Source: Parageobacillus sp. KH3-4
GTDB taxonomy: Bacteria > Bacillota > Bacilli > Bacillales > Anoxybacillaceae
Length of the DNA: 64,000 bases
Direction: 5' to 3'
Assembly (NCBI RefSeq): GCF_022846435.1
Contig: NZ_AP025627.1
Coordinates: 716,001 to 780,000, forward strand
Shown here: positions 30,022 through 38,828 of the stretch, in pieces
Layout: the number at the start of each line of letters is the position of its first letter
Numbering within the stretch: position 1 is the first letter of the stretch
Notes under the pieces: model-generated
Database searches by the model: none
The model's input: the letters and a program-made list of their open reading frames with translations, nothing else
Told to the model about the DNA's origin: nothing
Made by a program: the position numbers and the translations under genes

Positions 30022-30050
30022 TTCAAAATATAAAAATTGTTTTGTATAAT
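30022..30050 (+). promoter_or_regulatory. SigA promoter of mbcS
   Basis: TTCAAA (30022-30027), a 17-bp spacer and TATAAT (30045-30050). Confidence 0.65.
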
Positions 30051-30099
30051 ATGAATGGCACGTTCTTACTTATTATTGATAAAAGGGGAGTTGGAGAAA

Positions 30100-31692
30100 A
30101 TGAAACGGGAAGATTTAATCGCTCCTGAACGCTATAATTTGACGTCAGAAATCGAAAAACACGCGCTGGCTAATCCGAATAAAATCGCGTTGAAATGGGA
30201 AAGCGAACAAGGGGAAACGCGGGAGATTACATACGGTGATTTAATCAAACGCGCGAATCGGATTGGAAACGCTTTATTAAAGCAAGGGCTTGAAAAAGGC
30301 GATAAAGTGCTTGTTATGGTTCCTCGCTTAATTGAAGCGTATGAAGTATATTTAGGAGCGTTAAAAGCGGGCTTGGTAGTGATTCCAAGTTCGGAAATGC
30401 TGCGGACGAAGGATTTGCAGTACCGCATTTCCCACGGCGAAGCAAAGGCAGTTGTCGTGTATGAGCCATACGTGGATCAATTTGCGCCGATGGAAGGCAT
30501 TGATCATATCGTGAAATTCATCGTCGGAAAGACGAAACTGGACGGTTGGATCTATTTAGAGGAAAAGATGAGGGCGGAAAGCGATGAACTGGTTGCTGCG
30601 GACACATCCCGTGATGATATGGCGTTTTTATCCTATACATCGGGAACGACCGGAAATCCGAAAGGGGTCGTTCATTCGCACGGATGGGCGTATGCGCATT
30701 TGCGCATCGCCGCGAAAAATTGGTTATGTATTGAGGAAAACGATCTCGTCTGGGCGACCGCCGGCCCAGGATGGCAAAAATGGATTTGGAGCCCGTTTTT
30801 ATCGGCACTCGGTTCTGGTGCAACAGGGTTTGTCTATTATGGCCGGTTTGATCCGGAAAAATATTTGCAGCTTTTAAGCAAGTACGAAGTAAACGTTCTT
30901 TGTTGCACGCCGACGGAGTATCGGCTGATGGCGAAAGTACCGAACATCGGTGATTATAAGCTCCCGCATCTTCATAGCGCCGTATCTGCCGGGGAGCCGC
31001 TTAACCGTGAAGTGATTGACACGTTTGAAAAATATTTCAATATTCAAGTACGCGATGGATATGGACAAACAGAGAATACGTTGCTTGTCGGCGTCATGAA
31101 AGGAATGAAGATCAAACCAGGTTCCATGGGCAAACCAACGCCGGGAAACCGCGTTGAGATTATTAACGAAAACGGTGAACCGTGCGCCGTCGGTGAAGTT
31201 GGCGATATCGCCGTCCACGTTGAAACTCCAACGTTATTTAAGTATTACTACAAAGATCCAGAAAGAACGGCGATGCAATTCCGGGGAGATTATTATATTA
31301 CGGGGGATAAAGCGAAAAAGGATGAAGACGGATATTTCTGGTTTGAAGGGAGAGGAGATGACATTATCATTAGCTCCGGGTATACAATCGGACCGTTTGA
31401 AGTAGAAGACGCTCTTGTCAAGCACCCTGCTGTAAAAGAATGCGCTGTCGTCGCCAGTCCGGATGAAGTACGCGGCCATGTCGTAAAAGCGTTCGTCGTT
31501 CTTCGCGAAGGGGTAGATAAAAATGACCCGACGTTGATTCCAAAGCTGCAGGAGCATGTGAAGCAGCTTACCGCACCGTATAAGTATCCGCGCAAAATTG
31601 AATTTGTCGACGATTTGCCGAAGACGGCATCGGGAAAAATCCGCCGCGTGGAGCTGCGCGAACGCGAAATGCGCCTTGCCAAGCATCAATAA
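30100..31692 (+). CDS. mbcS: AMP-forming acyl-CoA synthetase (MbcS/YtcI type)
   Basis: A 530-aa ANL-family ligase related to AcsA. Motifs: YTSGTTGNPKGVVHSH (A3), VRDGYGQTENT (A5), YITGDKAKKDEDGYFWFEGRGDDII (A7/A8) and PKTASGKIRRVELR with the catalytic lysine. The B. subtilis homologue next to sspA activates short branched acids such as 2-methylbutyrate and isobutyrate; that substrate range is inferred from position and length. ATG 30100 follows GGGGAGTTGGAG; the GTG- or ATG-like starts upstream fall in the promoter. Ends at a two-way terminator. Confidence 0.88.
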   Translation: MKREDLIAPERYNLTSEIEKHALANPNKIALKWESEQGETREITYGDLIKRANRIGNALLKQGLEKGDKVLVMVPRLIEAYEVYLGALKAGLVVIPSSEMLRTKDLQYRISHGEAKAVVVYEPYVDQFAPMEGIDHIVKFIVGKTKLDGWIYLEEKMRAESDELVAADTSRDDMAFLSYTSGTTGNPKGVVHSHGWAYAHLRIAAKNWLCIEENDLVWATAGPGWQKWIWSPFLSALGSGATGFVYYGRFDPEKYLQLLSKYEVNVLCCTPTEYRLMAKVPNIGDYKLPHLHSAVSAGEPLNREVIDTFEKYFNIQVRDGYGQTENTLLVGVMKGMKIKPGSMGKPTPGNRVEIINENGEPCAVGEVGDIAVHVETPTLFKYYYKDPERTAMQFRGDYYITGDKAKKDEDGYFWFEGRGDDIIISSGYTIGPFEVEDALVKHPAVKECAVVASPDEVRGHVVKAFVVLREGVDKNDPTLIPKLQEHVKQLTAPYKYPRKIEFVDDLPKTASGKIRRVELREREMRLAKHQ

Positions 31693-31693
31693 G

Positions 31694-31730
31694 AAAAGGG
31701 GCTGTTTCGAATCGGAAACAGCCCCTTTTT
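31694..31730. terminator. Two-way terminator between mbcS and nadK2
   Basis: AAAAGGGGCTGTTTC (31694-31708) pairs perfectly with GAAACAGCCCCTTTT (31715-31729). Confidence 0.9.
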
Positions 31731-31805
31731 CCGTTTGGAGAAAACATTTGCGGCCAGACAATAAAAACATCGCTTTTGGAGTAAATTCCACTGCATCCGC
31801 TTTCT

Positions 31806-32609
31806 TTATAAAAACGTTCGCTTTACTTTATCCCAGAAAGAATTGTCTTTTAAACGGACAGTTTTGATCACTCTGTCGCTTAAGACAATATCGATTTTTT
31901 CAATGTGTTGAATGCTTAATGCCTCATTATCTAGGCCGATAATTGGAAAATGGCTTGTTTCTTCGGACATTTTTAATGTTAGTTTCCGCTGCCCGCTTAA
32001 AATAAATGATGACCCGAGCGTTCGGTAACGGTTATTGTTGAGGGAGGCCAGCTCGCTCACTTGAAAGCAAGGAAGAAGCGGATCAACGACTGCGCCGTTG
32101 ACCGATTTATTATACGCTGTGCTTCCCGTCGGTGTCGAAACGATGATTCCGTCGCCGCGGAATGTTTCAAAATGCAAATCATCGATAAACACGTCCATCG
32201 CCAACGTCTTAATAATTTGTGAGCGGATGGAACATTCATTTAAGCAGAAAAAGGAAGCGTTGTCATCGATGGTAACTTGAATAATTGGGTATTTTCTCAC
32301 TTCTAGCTGCAAATTTTGTGTCGCTTCTACCATATGATCGATGTCATCGATTTGAAAGTCACAGTAAAATCCGCGCGACGGAAGTGTTGAAATGCCGACA
32401 TATAAGCAGTCATTGCGAAAACCTGTTTGTCGCACCGCTTGCAAAAATGCGCCATCGTTCCCGATACTGACGATGATATTGGCTTCGCGATGGTCATCGA
32501 CGACGACAAACGGTCCCTGTTTCGCGAGCGCGATCAGCGGTTCAACTCGTTTGACGAGTTGATCGTCATGCTTGTAAAAAAAATATAGATGATTGCGAAA
32601 GCCTGCCAT
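31806..32609 (-). CDS. nadK2: NAD kinase 2
   Basis: A 267-aa NAD kinase making NADP from NAD and ATP or polyphosphate. The catalytic loop reads GNDGAF instead of GGDGTF: the catalytic Asp is kept, the preceding Gly is Asn. Other motifs fit: VGISTLPSRGFYCDF, FRGDGIIVSTPTGSTAYNKSVNGAVVDP and LGSSFILSG. Position and length match the second NAD kinase YtdI (NadK2) of B. subtilis. ATG 32609 follows AGGAGG. Divergent from sppA. Confidence 0.88.
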   Translation of the reverse strand: MAGFRNHLYFFYKHDDQLVKRVEPLIALAKQGPFVVVDDHREANIIVSIGNDGAFLQAVRQTGFRNDCLYVGISTLPSRGFYCDFQIDDIDHMVEATQNLQLEVRKYPIIQVTIDDNASFFCLNECSIRSQIIKTLAMDVFIDDLHFETFRGDGIIVSTPTGSTAYNKSVNGAVVDPLLPCFQVSELASLNNNRYRTLGSSFILSGQRKLTLKMSEETSHFPIIGLDNEALSIQHIEKIDIVLSDRVIKTVRLKDNSFWDKVKRTFL

Positions 32610-32652
32610 CGGGAATCCTCCTAATTGTTATATTTTAGTGAACCTGTAATTA

Positions 32653-32661
32653 TGGTACAAT
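32653..32661 (+). promoter_or_regulatory. Candidate extended -10 promoter of sppA
   Basis: TGGTACAAT contains the TGn extension and TACAAT at 32656-32661; -35 weak. Confidence 0.5.
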
Positions 32662-32736
32662 AAATAAAGTATACATATTTAGTGTAACATTTTTACACAA
32701 ATCTAAAAATAACCGTTTCTATAGGGGGAAGAAACA

Positions 32737-33747
32737 ATGAATCGAAAGCGCTGGATAGCATTGTCTATTGCAGCTGTATTATTTATTATTTCAGTGTTAG
32801 TCAATGTCATCACGACAATGTTAACAAATGATGCTGAAAAGTGGACGGAAAACTGGTTTGCCTTAGCGGAACAAGAGTTTAGTGAAGAGGTGCTCGAAGA
32901 TGGCGATCAATCTCAAAAAATCGTCGTTCTTGAAGTAAACGGGGTCATTCAAGATGTTGGAGATGCGGGGGAGCTGTTTACTGCGTCAGGATATGATCAT
33001 CAATCATTTTTACGAATGATTGAACAGGCAAAAAACGATGATGCGGTGAAGGCGATCGTTTTACGCGTCAACTCACCGGGTGGCGGTGTCGTGGAAAGCG
33101 CGGAAATTCACGATCAACTGCTTAAGCTAAAGAAAGAAACGAAAAAACCGATTTATGTTTCAATGGGGGCGATGGCGGCTTCTGGAGGATATTACATTTC
33201 AACGGCGGCCGACAAAATTTTCGCAAGCCCGGAGACGCTGACGGGATCGTTAGGAGTAATTATGCAAAGTTTGAATTATGAGGGACTTGCCAAAAAATAC
33301 GGTGTGGAGCTTGTTACGATTAAAAGCGGGCCGTATAAAGATATTATGAACCCGACAAGAAAGATGACGGAAGAAGAAAAAGAAATATTGCAGCGATTAA
33401 TCCATAATTCTTATGAAGGGTTTGTCAAAGTAATTTCGGAAGGTAGACACCTTCCAGAAAGCGAAGTGCGAAAAATGGCAGATGGCCGAATTTATGACGG
33501 CCGCCAAGCGAAGCAGTTAAAGCTGATCGATGAGTTCGGCTATTTAGACGACACGATTGCCGCGATAAAAAAAGACTACGATTTGGCGGACGCGCAAGTG
33601 GTGAAATATACCAATGACTTTTCGTTCGGTTCTTTATTTAAAATGGGGCTAAATCGGACTATAGCTCCAAAGCATGAAGCGACCGAATTAATCAAATTGC
33701 TCTCTAACCCTTTGTCACCGCGCTTAATGTATTTATATGCTGAATAA
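32737..33747 (+). CDS. sppA: Signal peptide peptidase SppA
   Basis: A 336-aa membrane-bound S49 serine protease that degrades leftover signal peptides. One N-terminal membrane helix (about residues 7-29); catalytic Ser149 in GAMAASGGYY and Lys201 in GPYKDIMNP, matching the Ser-Lys dyad of B. subtilis SppA with an offset of two. VNSPGGGVVES forms the oxyanion region. ATG 32737 follows GGGGGAAG. It is followed after 13 nt by yteJ, so the two are likely one transcript. Confidence 0.94.
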   Translation: MNRKRWIALSIAAVLFIISVLVNVITTMLTNDAEKWTENWFALAEQEFSEEVLEDGDQSQKIVVLEVNGVIQDVGDAGELFTASGYDHQSFLRMIEQAKNDDAVKAIVLRVNSPGGGVVESAEIHDQLLKLKKETKKPIYVSMGAMAASGGYYISTAADKIFASPETLTGSLGVIMQSLNYEGLAKKYGVELVTIKSGPYKDIMNPTRKMTEEEKEILQRLIHNSYEGFVKVISEGRHLPESEVRKMADGRIYDGRQAKQLKLIDEFGYLDDTIAAIKKDYDLADAQVVKYTNDFSFGSLFKMGLNRTIAPKHEATELIKLLSNPLSPRLMYLYAE

Positions 33748-33760
33748 AGGAAGTGAAAAA

Positions 33761-34240
33761 ATGACCGGAGAGTATCTGTCCATTCCAGCAGAGACAAGAA
33801 ATGCAACTTGCGCCAATGCATCTTCGCATGTGCGCTACGCCGGGTTTTGGATGCGTTTTTGGGCATATTTGCTCGATTTGCTTGTTGTCGGCAGCATCAA
33901 CCGTCTGCTTGTTTTTCCGTTTTTGCATCTGCTCGATATTTCGGTCGAGCGGACGAGCATGTTTGCGCCGGCGACGATCGCCACAACCGTGACATTTTAC
34001 GCGTATTTTGTGTTGATGACGAAATTTTTTCAACAAACGTTAGGAAAGATGGTATTTGGGATGAAAGTGATCGATGAGTCAGGAAGGCCGTTGACATGGA
34101 CGACGGTGTTATTTCGTGAAGTGATCGGAAAATTTATCGCAAAAACCATTTTATTCATCGGATTTCTTTTTGTCGCTTTTTCAGAAAAGAAAAAAGGGAT
34201 GCATGACCAGTTCGCTGATACGCTCGTCATTTACGAATAA
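33761..34240 (+). CDS. yteJ: RDD-family membrane protein YteJ
   Basis: A 159-aa protein with the RDD hallmark RYAGFWMRFWAYLLDLLVV near residues 24-42, and two to three membrane helices (about 37-55, 70-90, 120-140). The loop LGKMVFGMKVID and the later LFREVIGKF fit the family. RDD proteins have been linked to ion exchange in some bacteria, but no role is shown for YteJ. ATG 33761 follows AAGGAAGTG. In B. subtilis it is also paired with sppA. Confidence 0.85.
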   Translation: MTGEYLSIPAETRNATCANASSHVRYAGFWMRFWAYLLDLLVVGSINRLLVFPFLHLLDISVERTSMFAPATIATTVTFYAYFVLMTKFFQQTLGKMVFGMKVIDESGRPLTWTTVLFREVIGKFIAKTILFIGFLFVAFSEKKKGMHDQFADTLVIYE

Positions 34241-34269
34241 ACCTGCCAATATGGCAGGTTTATTTTTTT
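34236..34269 (+). terminator. Terminator after yteJ
   Basis: AAACCTGCC and GGCAGGTTT around AATAT, followed by ATTTTTTT. Confidence 0.9.
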
Positions 34270-34311
34270 GGGCATATGGCGACAATAGCATGATGAAAGG
34301 GAGTGCTGAGG

Positions 34312-34995
34312 TTGAAACTGATCGTTTGTATCGTTGTCCTGCTTTTTTTCTTACTTTTTTTGTTATCGATGATGAAGTTGTCGATTACGATTTTTTTTCA
34401 ACATGCACAAGGTAATAATGAATGGAAATTTACGTTTCAAACGTTATTTGGAATGATTCGTTATACGATACATATACCGCTTGTGAAAATAGAAACAGAG
34501 CCGCCGGGCGTTGCCATTGCCCATCAAGAGACAATAAAAAATATTTCGAAAGGAACGGTGAAACGAAGCAAGTATACGCCGAAGGAAATAATCAATAATT
34601 TTCAGAAAATGAAGGAGTTTGCCAAGCATGTCGTACGGCTGAATGAAATTATAAAAAAATTTCTTGGACATATATCCATCACGAAATTCGAATGGCAGAC
34701 GAAAATCGGAACAGGGGATGCGGCGACGACAGGGATGATCGTCGGGTTAGGGTGGTCGTTAAAATACAATTTGCTCGCGTTTTTCAGCAAATATATGAAA
34801 CTAAAAACGTCTCCTTTTTTTATGATTACTCCATCTTTTCATGAAGCCGTTTCCGAAACAAAATTCGTATGTATGATTCATTTTCGAATCGGGCATGCTA
34901 TGTTAGCAGGAATACGAATAGTGAAATATTGGCGTGGCAATCGTTTGTCGAAAATAAGAACGTTTGTTACCAATCATGCAAATGAAAGCTACTAG
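34312..34995 (+). CDS. ytfI: DUF2953 protein YtfI
   Basis: A 227-aa protein with one strong N-terminal membrane helix (residues 2-20), a basic middle region and the DUF2953 core GTGDAATTGMIVGLGWSLKYN around residue 140. The start is taken as TTG 34312, 8 nt after GGGAG; GTG 34303 in the same frame overlaps that site. It precedes gerW by 12 nt, as in Bacillus where ytfI and ytfJ form an operon expressed in the forespore. Function unknown. Confidence 0.82.
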   Translation: MKLIVCIVVLLFFLLFLLSMMKLSITIFFQHAQGNNEWKFTFQTLFGMIRYTIHIPLVKIETEPPGVAIAHQETIKNISKGTVKRSKYTPKEIINNFQKMKEFAKHVVRLNEIIKKFLGHISITKFEWQTKIGTGDAATTGMIVGLGWSLKYNLLAFFSKYMKLKTSPFFMITPSFHEAVSETKFVCMIHFRIGHAMLAGIRIVKYWRGNRLSKIRTFVTNHANESY

Positions 34996-35007
34996 GAGGA
35001 ATCTCGC

Positions 35008-35466
35008 ATGAACAATCATCCAATTCAAGGGCTGATGACAACCGCGATGGAAAATTTAAAACAAATGATTGATGTCAATACGATCATCGGCGATCCGGTG
35101 GAAACGCCGGATGGGAGCGTGATTTTAACGGTTTCCAAAGTAGGATTTGGATTTGCCGCGGGCGGTAGTGAATTTATGATGGATGGCAACAAAAATGGCG
35201 TCAGCCAGCAACAGGGGCTTAGCCAGACGCAGGCGAACGAGCATCCGTTTGGCGGCGGAAGCGGCGGCGGTGTTTCCATTACGCCAATCGCCTTTTTGGT
35301 GGTCAGCTCTTCAGGAATAAAGCTGCTTCATCTTGATGAAAGCACTCATTTATATGAAAAAATTCTCGACGTAGCCCCAGAGGCGATTGAAAAAATACAA
35401 GCGATGTTGAAGAAAAATAAAAATGACTCGCCGCCGTCCACGCAAAAACAAGATTTTAACATTTAA
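35008..35466 (+). CDS. gerW: Spore protein GerW (YtfJ)
   Basis: A 152-aa protein of the GerW/YtfJ family, needed in B. subtilis for normal L-alanine germination response. Conserved core: VNTIIGDPVETPDGSVILTVSKVGFGFAAGG. Then a flexible Gln- and Gly-rich insert (about 60-88, including GGGSGGGVSITPIAF) and the ending strand SSGIKLLHLDE. No signal peptide. AGGAGGAATCTCGC precedes ATG 35008. Confidence 0.92.
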   Translation: MNNHPIQGLMTTAMENLKQMIDVNTIIGDPVETPDGSVILTVSKVGFGFAAGGSEFMMDGNKNGVSQQQGLSQTQANEHPFGGGSGGGVSITPIAFLVVSSSGIKLLHLDESTHLYEKILDVAPEAIEKIQAMLKKNKNDSPPSTQKQDFNI

Positions 35467-35479
35467 ATAGTTGAAATCA

Positions 35480-35508
35480 TTGAAATTTTTTGGTGTTCCC
35501 TTTATGAT
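35480..35508 (+). promoter_or_regulatory. SigA promoter of tpx
   Basis: TTGAAA (35480-35485), a 17-bp spacer and TATGAT (35503-35508), 34 bp before the start codon. Confidence 0.75.
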
Positions 35509-35542
35509 GACAATAGTACATTAATTTTGAGGGGGAAAACCA

Positions 35543-36043
35543 ATGGCACAAGTAACCTTTAAAGGAAAACCGGTAACATTAGTCGGCAACGAAGTAAAGG
35601 TGGGGGACAAAGCCCCTGATTTTAAAGTGCTGGCTAATGATTTATCGGAAGTCACGCTTGCGGATACGAAAGGTCATGTCCGTTTGATCAGCGTCGTTCC
35701 GTCTTTGGATACAGGCGTTTGCGACGCGCAAACACGCCGGTTTAATGAAGAAGCGGCGAAACTGGATAACGTAAAAGTATTGACGATCAGTGTGGATTTG
35801 CCGTTTGCGCAAAAACGCTGGTGCGGCGCCGCGGGCGTGGAAAACGTGCAAGTCCTTTCTGACCATCGCGATGTTTCGTTTGGGCAAGCGTACGGCGTGC
35901 TTATTAAAGAATTGCGCTTATTGGCGCGTGCGGTGTTTGTCATTGACAGCAATGATATCGTAACATATGCGGAATATGTGCCGGAAGTGACAAATCATCC
36001 GAACTATGAAGCGGCAATCGAAGCGGCAAAAGCGGCGAAATAA
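35543..36043 (+). CDS. tpx: Thiol peroxidase Tpx
   Basis: A 166-aa atypical 2-Cys peroxiredoxin that reduces peroxides with thioredoxin. Peroxidatic Cys60 is in [14 protein letters not shown] and resolving Cys94 in KRWCGAAG, the standard Tpx pair. ATG 35543 follows GGGGGAAAACC. Single gene with its own promoter and a strong terminator at 36052. Confidence 0.96.
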   Translation: MAQVTFKGKPVTLVGNEVKVGDKAPDFKVLANDLSEVTLADTKGHVRLISVVPSLDTGVCDAQTRRFNEEAAKLDNVKVLTISVDLPFAQKRWCGAAGVENVQVLSDHRDVSFGQAYGVLIKELRLLARAVFVIDSNDIVTYAEYVPEVTNHPNYEAAIEAAKAAK

Positions 36044-36051
36044 AATATAAA

Positions 36052-36084
36052 TGAAAAGACCTCGATCGTTTCGAGGTCTTTTCA
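36052..36084 (+). terminator. Terminator after tpx
   Basis: GAAAAGACCTCG and CGAGGTCTTTTC around ATCGTTT. Confidence 0.9.
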
Positions 36085-36163
36085 TATGTTTAATATTCTT
36101 GCCATCATATCATGTCCATCGTACAATAAACTATTGGACACTTACCGGAAAGGTGGAGAAACA

Positions 36164-37153
36164 ATGGCAACTCCAGTAGAACGCTTGTTTACGCTGTTCG
36201 ACGAAACGGCCAAAATCTTGCAAGATGAATTGCAATGCACCTATTTAGAAGCGGTGGCGGAAACGGGAGAAAACGTGTTTCACGGCGACGTTCTTCAAGA
36301 AGAAGTGAGCGAAGCAAACGCGCAGCGCCTTAAAAAAGAATATAACGACATTCAACTTGAGAGGTTTACGAACGAAGAAATACGAAAAGCATTTCAGCTT
36401 GCGGTGTTAAAAGGGATGAAGGAATATACGCAGCCGCATCATCAAATGACTCCAGATGCGGTTAGTTTATTTATAAGCTATTTAGTCAATCAATTCACTC
36501 GCAAACATCTTGCCCTGACGATTCTTGATCCTGCCGTCGGCACGGCGAATTTGCTGACGACGGTGCTTAACCATCTTAAAGGAAAGCAAACGAAAAGTTA
36601 CGGTGTGGACATAGACGACGTATTAATCAAGCTGGCGTATGTGAACGCGAATTTGCAAAAACACGCGATTCAGTTTTTTAATCAAGACGGTTTGCAGCCG
36701 CTATTTGTGGAGCTTGCCGATGTAATTGTATGTGACTTGCCCGTCGGCTATTACCCGCATAAAGAAAACGCTTCTCGCTTTGTCTTAAAGGCGGAAGAAG
36801 GGCATTCATACGCCCACCATTTGTTCATTGAACAAAGCTTGTATTATACGAAAGAAGGCGGTTACTTGTTTTTCTTAATTCCAAATACGTTATTTTCAAG
36901 CGATCAGGCGGCAAAACTCCATGAATTTATTAAAGAGCACGCGGTCATTCAAGGGCTGTTGCAGTTGCCGCTGTCAATGTTTAAAACAGAACGGGCGGCA
37001 AAAAGCATTTTTATTTTGCAAAAGAAAGGGGAAAACGTGAGGGCTCCGAAAAAAGCGCTCTTGGCGGAACTTCCACGTTTCTCCAATAAACAGGCGATGC
37101 GGGCAATGATGCGAAAAATTGATGAATGGATCACGGAAGAAAAAGGAAAGTAA
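36164..37153 (+). CDS. ytxK: Class I SAM-dependent methyltransferase YtxK
   Basis: A 329-aa protein with an N6-adenine-type methyltransferase fold. The SAM site is ILDPAVGTANLLTTVL (about residue 120), followed by KSYGVDIDD, and the catalytic motif is CDLPVGYYP in place of NPPY. The C-terminal part has LIPNTLFSSDQA and a helical region resembling type I restriction HsdM subunits, but there is no HsdS or HsdR gene nearby. It is a conserved housekeeping gene between tpx and ackA in Bacillaceae. The substrate is unknown. ATG 36164 follows AGGTGGAG. Confidence 0.88.
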   Translation: MATPVERLFTLFDETAKILQDELQCTYLEAVAETGENVFHGDVLQEEVSEANAQRLKKEYNDIQLERFTNEEIRKAFQLAVLKGMKEYTQPHHQMTPDAVSLFISYLVNQFTRKHLALTILDPAVGTANLLTTVLNHLKGKQTKSYGVDIDDVLIKLAYVNANLQKHAIQFFNQDGLQPLFVELADVIVCDLPVGYYPHKENASRFVLKAEEGHSYAHHLFIEQSLYYTKEGGYLFFLIPNTLFSSDQAAKLHEFIKEHAVIQGLLQLPLSMFKTERAAKSIFILQKKGENVRAPKKALLAELPRFSNKQAMRAMMRKIDEWITEEKGK

Positions 37154-37156
37154 AAC

Positions 37157-37187
37157 AGTTCCCGACGATGAGCGGGAACTATTTTTT
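37157..37187 (+). terminator. Terminator after ytxK
   Basis: AGTTCCCG pairs with CGGGAACT, then ATTTTTT. Confidence 0.8.
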
Positions 37188-37239
37188 ATTTTCAAAAGAT
37201 AGTAACTATTTCTATTTTCGAAAGATAAAAACATAAAAT

Positions 37240-37253
37240 TGTAATCGGTTGCA
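37240..37253 (+). promoter_or_regulatory. Upstream cre box of ackA
   Basis: TGTAATCGGTTGCA matches the cre consensus at 13 of 14 positions with the canonical CG centre. It lies about 70 bp upstream of the predicted ackA start, consistent with CcpA activation as in B. subtilis ackA. Confidence 0.7.
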
Positions 37254-37267
37254 TAACAGAATTTGCT

Positions 37268-37281
37268 TGAAAGAGATTACG
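37268..37281 (+). promoter_or_regulatory. Second cre-like box of ackA
   Basis: TGAAAGAGATTACG matches 12 of 14 positions (A for central C, G at the last position). It ends at the weak -35 region; B. subtilis ackA also has two cre sites upstream of the promoter. Confidence 0.5.
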
Positions 37282-37303
37282 AACAATCATAAAATTAAAA
37301 AGG

Positions 37304-37309
37304 TATAGT
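37304..37309 (+). promoter_or_regulatory. -10 box of the ackA promoter
   Basis: TATAGT at 37304-37309 with no good -35 box at 16-18 bp, as expected of a promoter that needs an activator. Confidence 0.5.
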
Positions 37310-37379
37310 GAAATAGTGAAAAATTGAACAAAATATGATAACGACAAAAGATGAATGATTAAGGGAGTTGTTTGGAAAT

Positions 37380-38570
37380 ATGGCGAAAATTTTAGCGATT
37401 AACGCCGGCAGTTCATCATTAAAGTTTCAATTATTTGAAATGCCAAGCGAAAAGGTTTTAACAAAAGGAATGGTGGAACGAATCGGTTTCGATGACGCCA
37501 TTTTTACCATCACTGTCAATGGCGAGAAATTTCAAGAAGTCACTGCGATTCCGAATCATGCAGTAGCTGTGAAAATGCTGCTCGACAGGCTCATGGGGCA
37601 CAGAATTATTCGCTCGTTTGATGAAATCGACGGAATTGGCCACCGCGTTGTGCATGGCGGCGAAAAATTCAGTGATTCCGTACTCATTACGGATGAAGTA
37701 TTAAAGCAGATCGAAGAAGTGTCCGAACTTGCTCCCCTTCATAATCCAGCAAACATTACCGGGATTAAAGCGTTTCAAGAAGTGCTGCCGAATGTGCCTG
37801 CCGTGGCGGTATTTGATACGGCGTTTCATCAAACGATGCCGGAGCAGTCGTTTTTGTACAGCCTCCCATATGAATATTATACAAAATTCGGCATTCGCAA
37901 ATACGGCTTCCATGGCACATCACATAAATATGTCACACAACGCGCCGCTGAATTGCTCGGCCGTCCAATTGAACATCTCCGCCTTATTTCTTGCCACCTC
38001 GGAAATGGCGCCAGCATCGCTGCAGTAGAAGGAGGAAAATCGATCGATACGTCCATGGGCTTTACGCCGCTTGCCGGTGTGGCGATGGGGACGCGTTCTG
38101 GAAACATTGATCCGGCGCTCATCCCTTATATTATGGAAAAGACGGGAATGACTGCTGAAGAGGTAGTCGAAGTATTAAATAAGAAAAGCGGAATGCTTGG
38201 TATTTCCGGCATTTCTAGCGACTTACGTGATTTGGAAAAAGCGGCGGCAGAAGGACATGAACGTGCGGAACTGGCGCTTGAGGTGTTTGCGAGCCGCATT
38301 CATAAATATATCGGTTCTTATGCGGCGCGCATGTGCGGTGTTGATGCGATTATTTTCACCGCTGGAATTGGTGAAAACAGTGAACTGATCCGTGCCAAAG
38401 TATTGCGCGGCCTCGAATTTATGGGGGTATACTGGGACCCTGCATTAAATAAAGTACGCGGCAAAGAAGCGTTCATCAGCTATCCGCATTCGCCGGTAAA
38501 AGTGCTTGTTATCCCAACGAATGAAGAAGTCATGATCGCCCGGGACGTTGTCCGATTGGCAAATTTATAA
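37380..38570 (+). CDS. ackA: Acetate kinase
   Basis: A 396-aa enzyme of overflow metabolism that converts acetyl phosphate and ADP to acetate and ATP. Motifs: [13 protein letters not shown] (signature 1), [22 protein letters not shown] (signature 2), [33 protein letters not shown] and [12 protein letters not shown] 37380 follows GGGAGTTGTTTGG. Two cre boxes upstream suggest activation by CcpA, opposite to acsA. A long hairpin ends the transcript. Confidence 0.97.
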   Translation: MAKILAINAGSSSLKFQLFEMPSEKVLTKGMVERIGFDDAIFTITVNGEKFQEVTAIPNHAVAVKMLLDRLMGHRIIRSFDEIDGIGHRVVHGGEKFSDSVLITDEVLKQIEEVSELAPLHNPANITGIKAFQEVLPNVPAVAVFDTAFHQTMPEQSFLYSLPYEYYTKFGIRKYGFHGTSHKYVTQRAAELLGRPIEHLRLISCHLGNGASIAAVEGGKSIDTSMGFTPLAGVAMGTRSGNIDPALIPYIMEKTGMTAEEVVEVLNKKSGMLGISGISSDLRDLEKAAAEGHERAELALEVFASRIHKYIGSYAARMCGVDAIIFTAGIGENSELIRAKVLRGLEFMGVYWDPALNKVRGKEAFISYPHSPVKVLVIPTNEEVMIARDVVRLANL

Positions 38571-38626
38571 GGTTTTTATAGGATTTGCAACCCAAAATTT
38601 GAAGTTGTAACTAACAAAAACTTGCT

Positions 38627-38673
38627 AAAGCAACCTTTCATATTCCAAAATGGATATGAAAGGTTGCTTTTTT
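38627..38673 (+). terminator. Terminator after ackA
   Basis: AAGCAACCTTTCATAT pairs with ATATGAAAGGTTGCTT (16 bp), followed by TTTTTT. Confidence 0.95.
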
Positions 38674-38806
38674 ATAAAAAATTGTGCCGTTATGAACGAA
38701 AAATTCATCGATATTTACGGTATGTGTGATGCTGCACCCTTATGCATAACTTTGAATTTTTATTCAAGCTTTGCAACACCATCTAGGAAATAAAAAAGAC
38801 ATAATG

Positions 38807-38812
38807 TATAAT
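38807..38812 (+). promoter_or_regulatory. Candidate -10 box of the moaB promoter
   Basis: TATAAT at 38807-38812; the transcript would start close to the ribosome site AGGTGATC. -35 not evident. Confidence 0.4.
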
Positions 38813-38828
38813 GAAATAGGTGATCTAT

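Noticed and set aside
36164-37153. YtxK as part of a restriction-modification or phage-defence system
   Set aside because: HsdM-like fold, but no specificity or nuclease gene nearby; it is a syntenic housekeeping gene in Bacillaceae.
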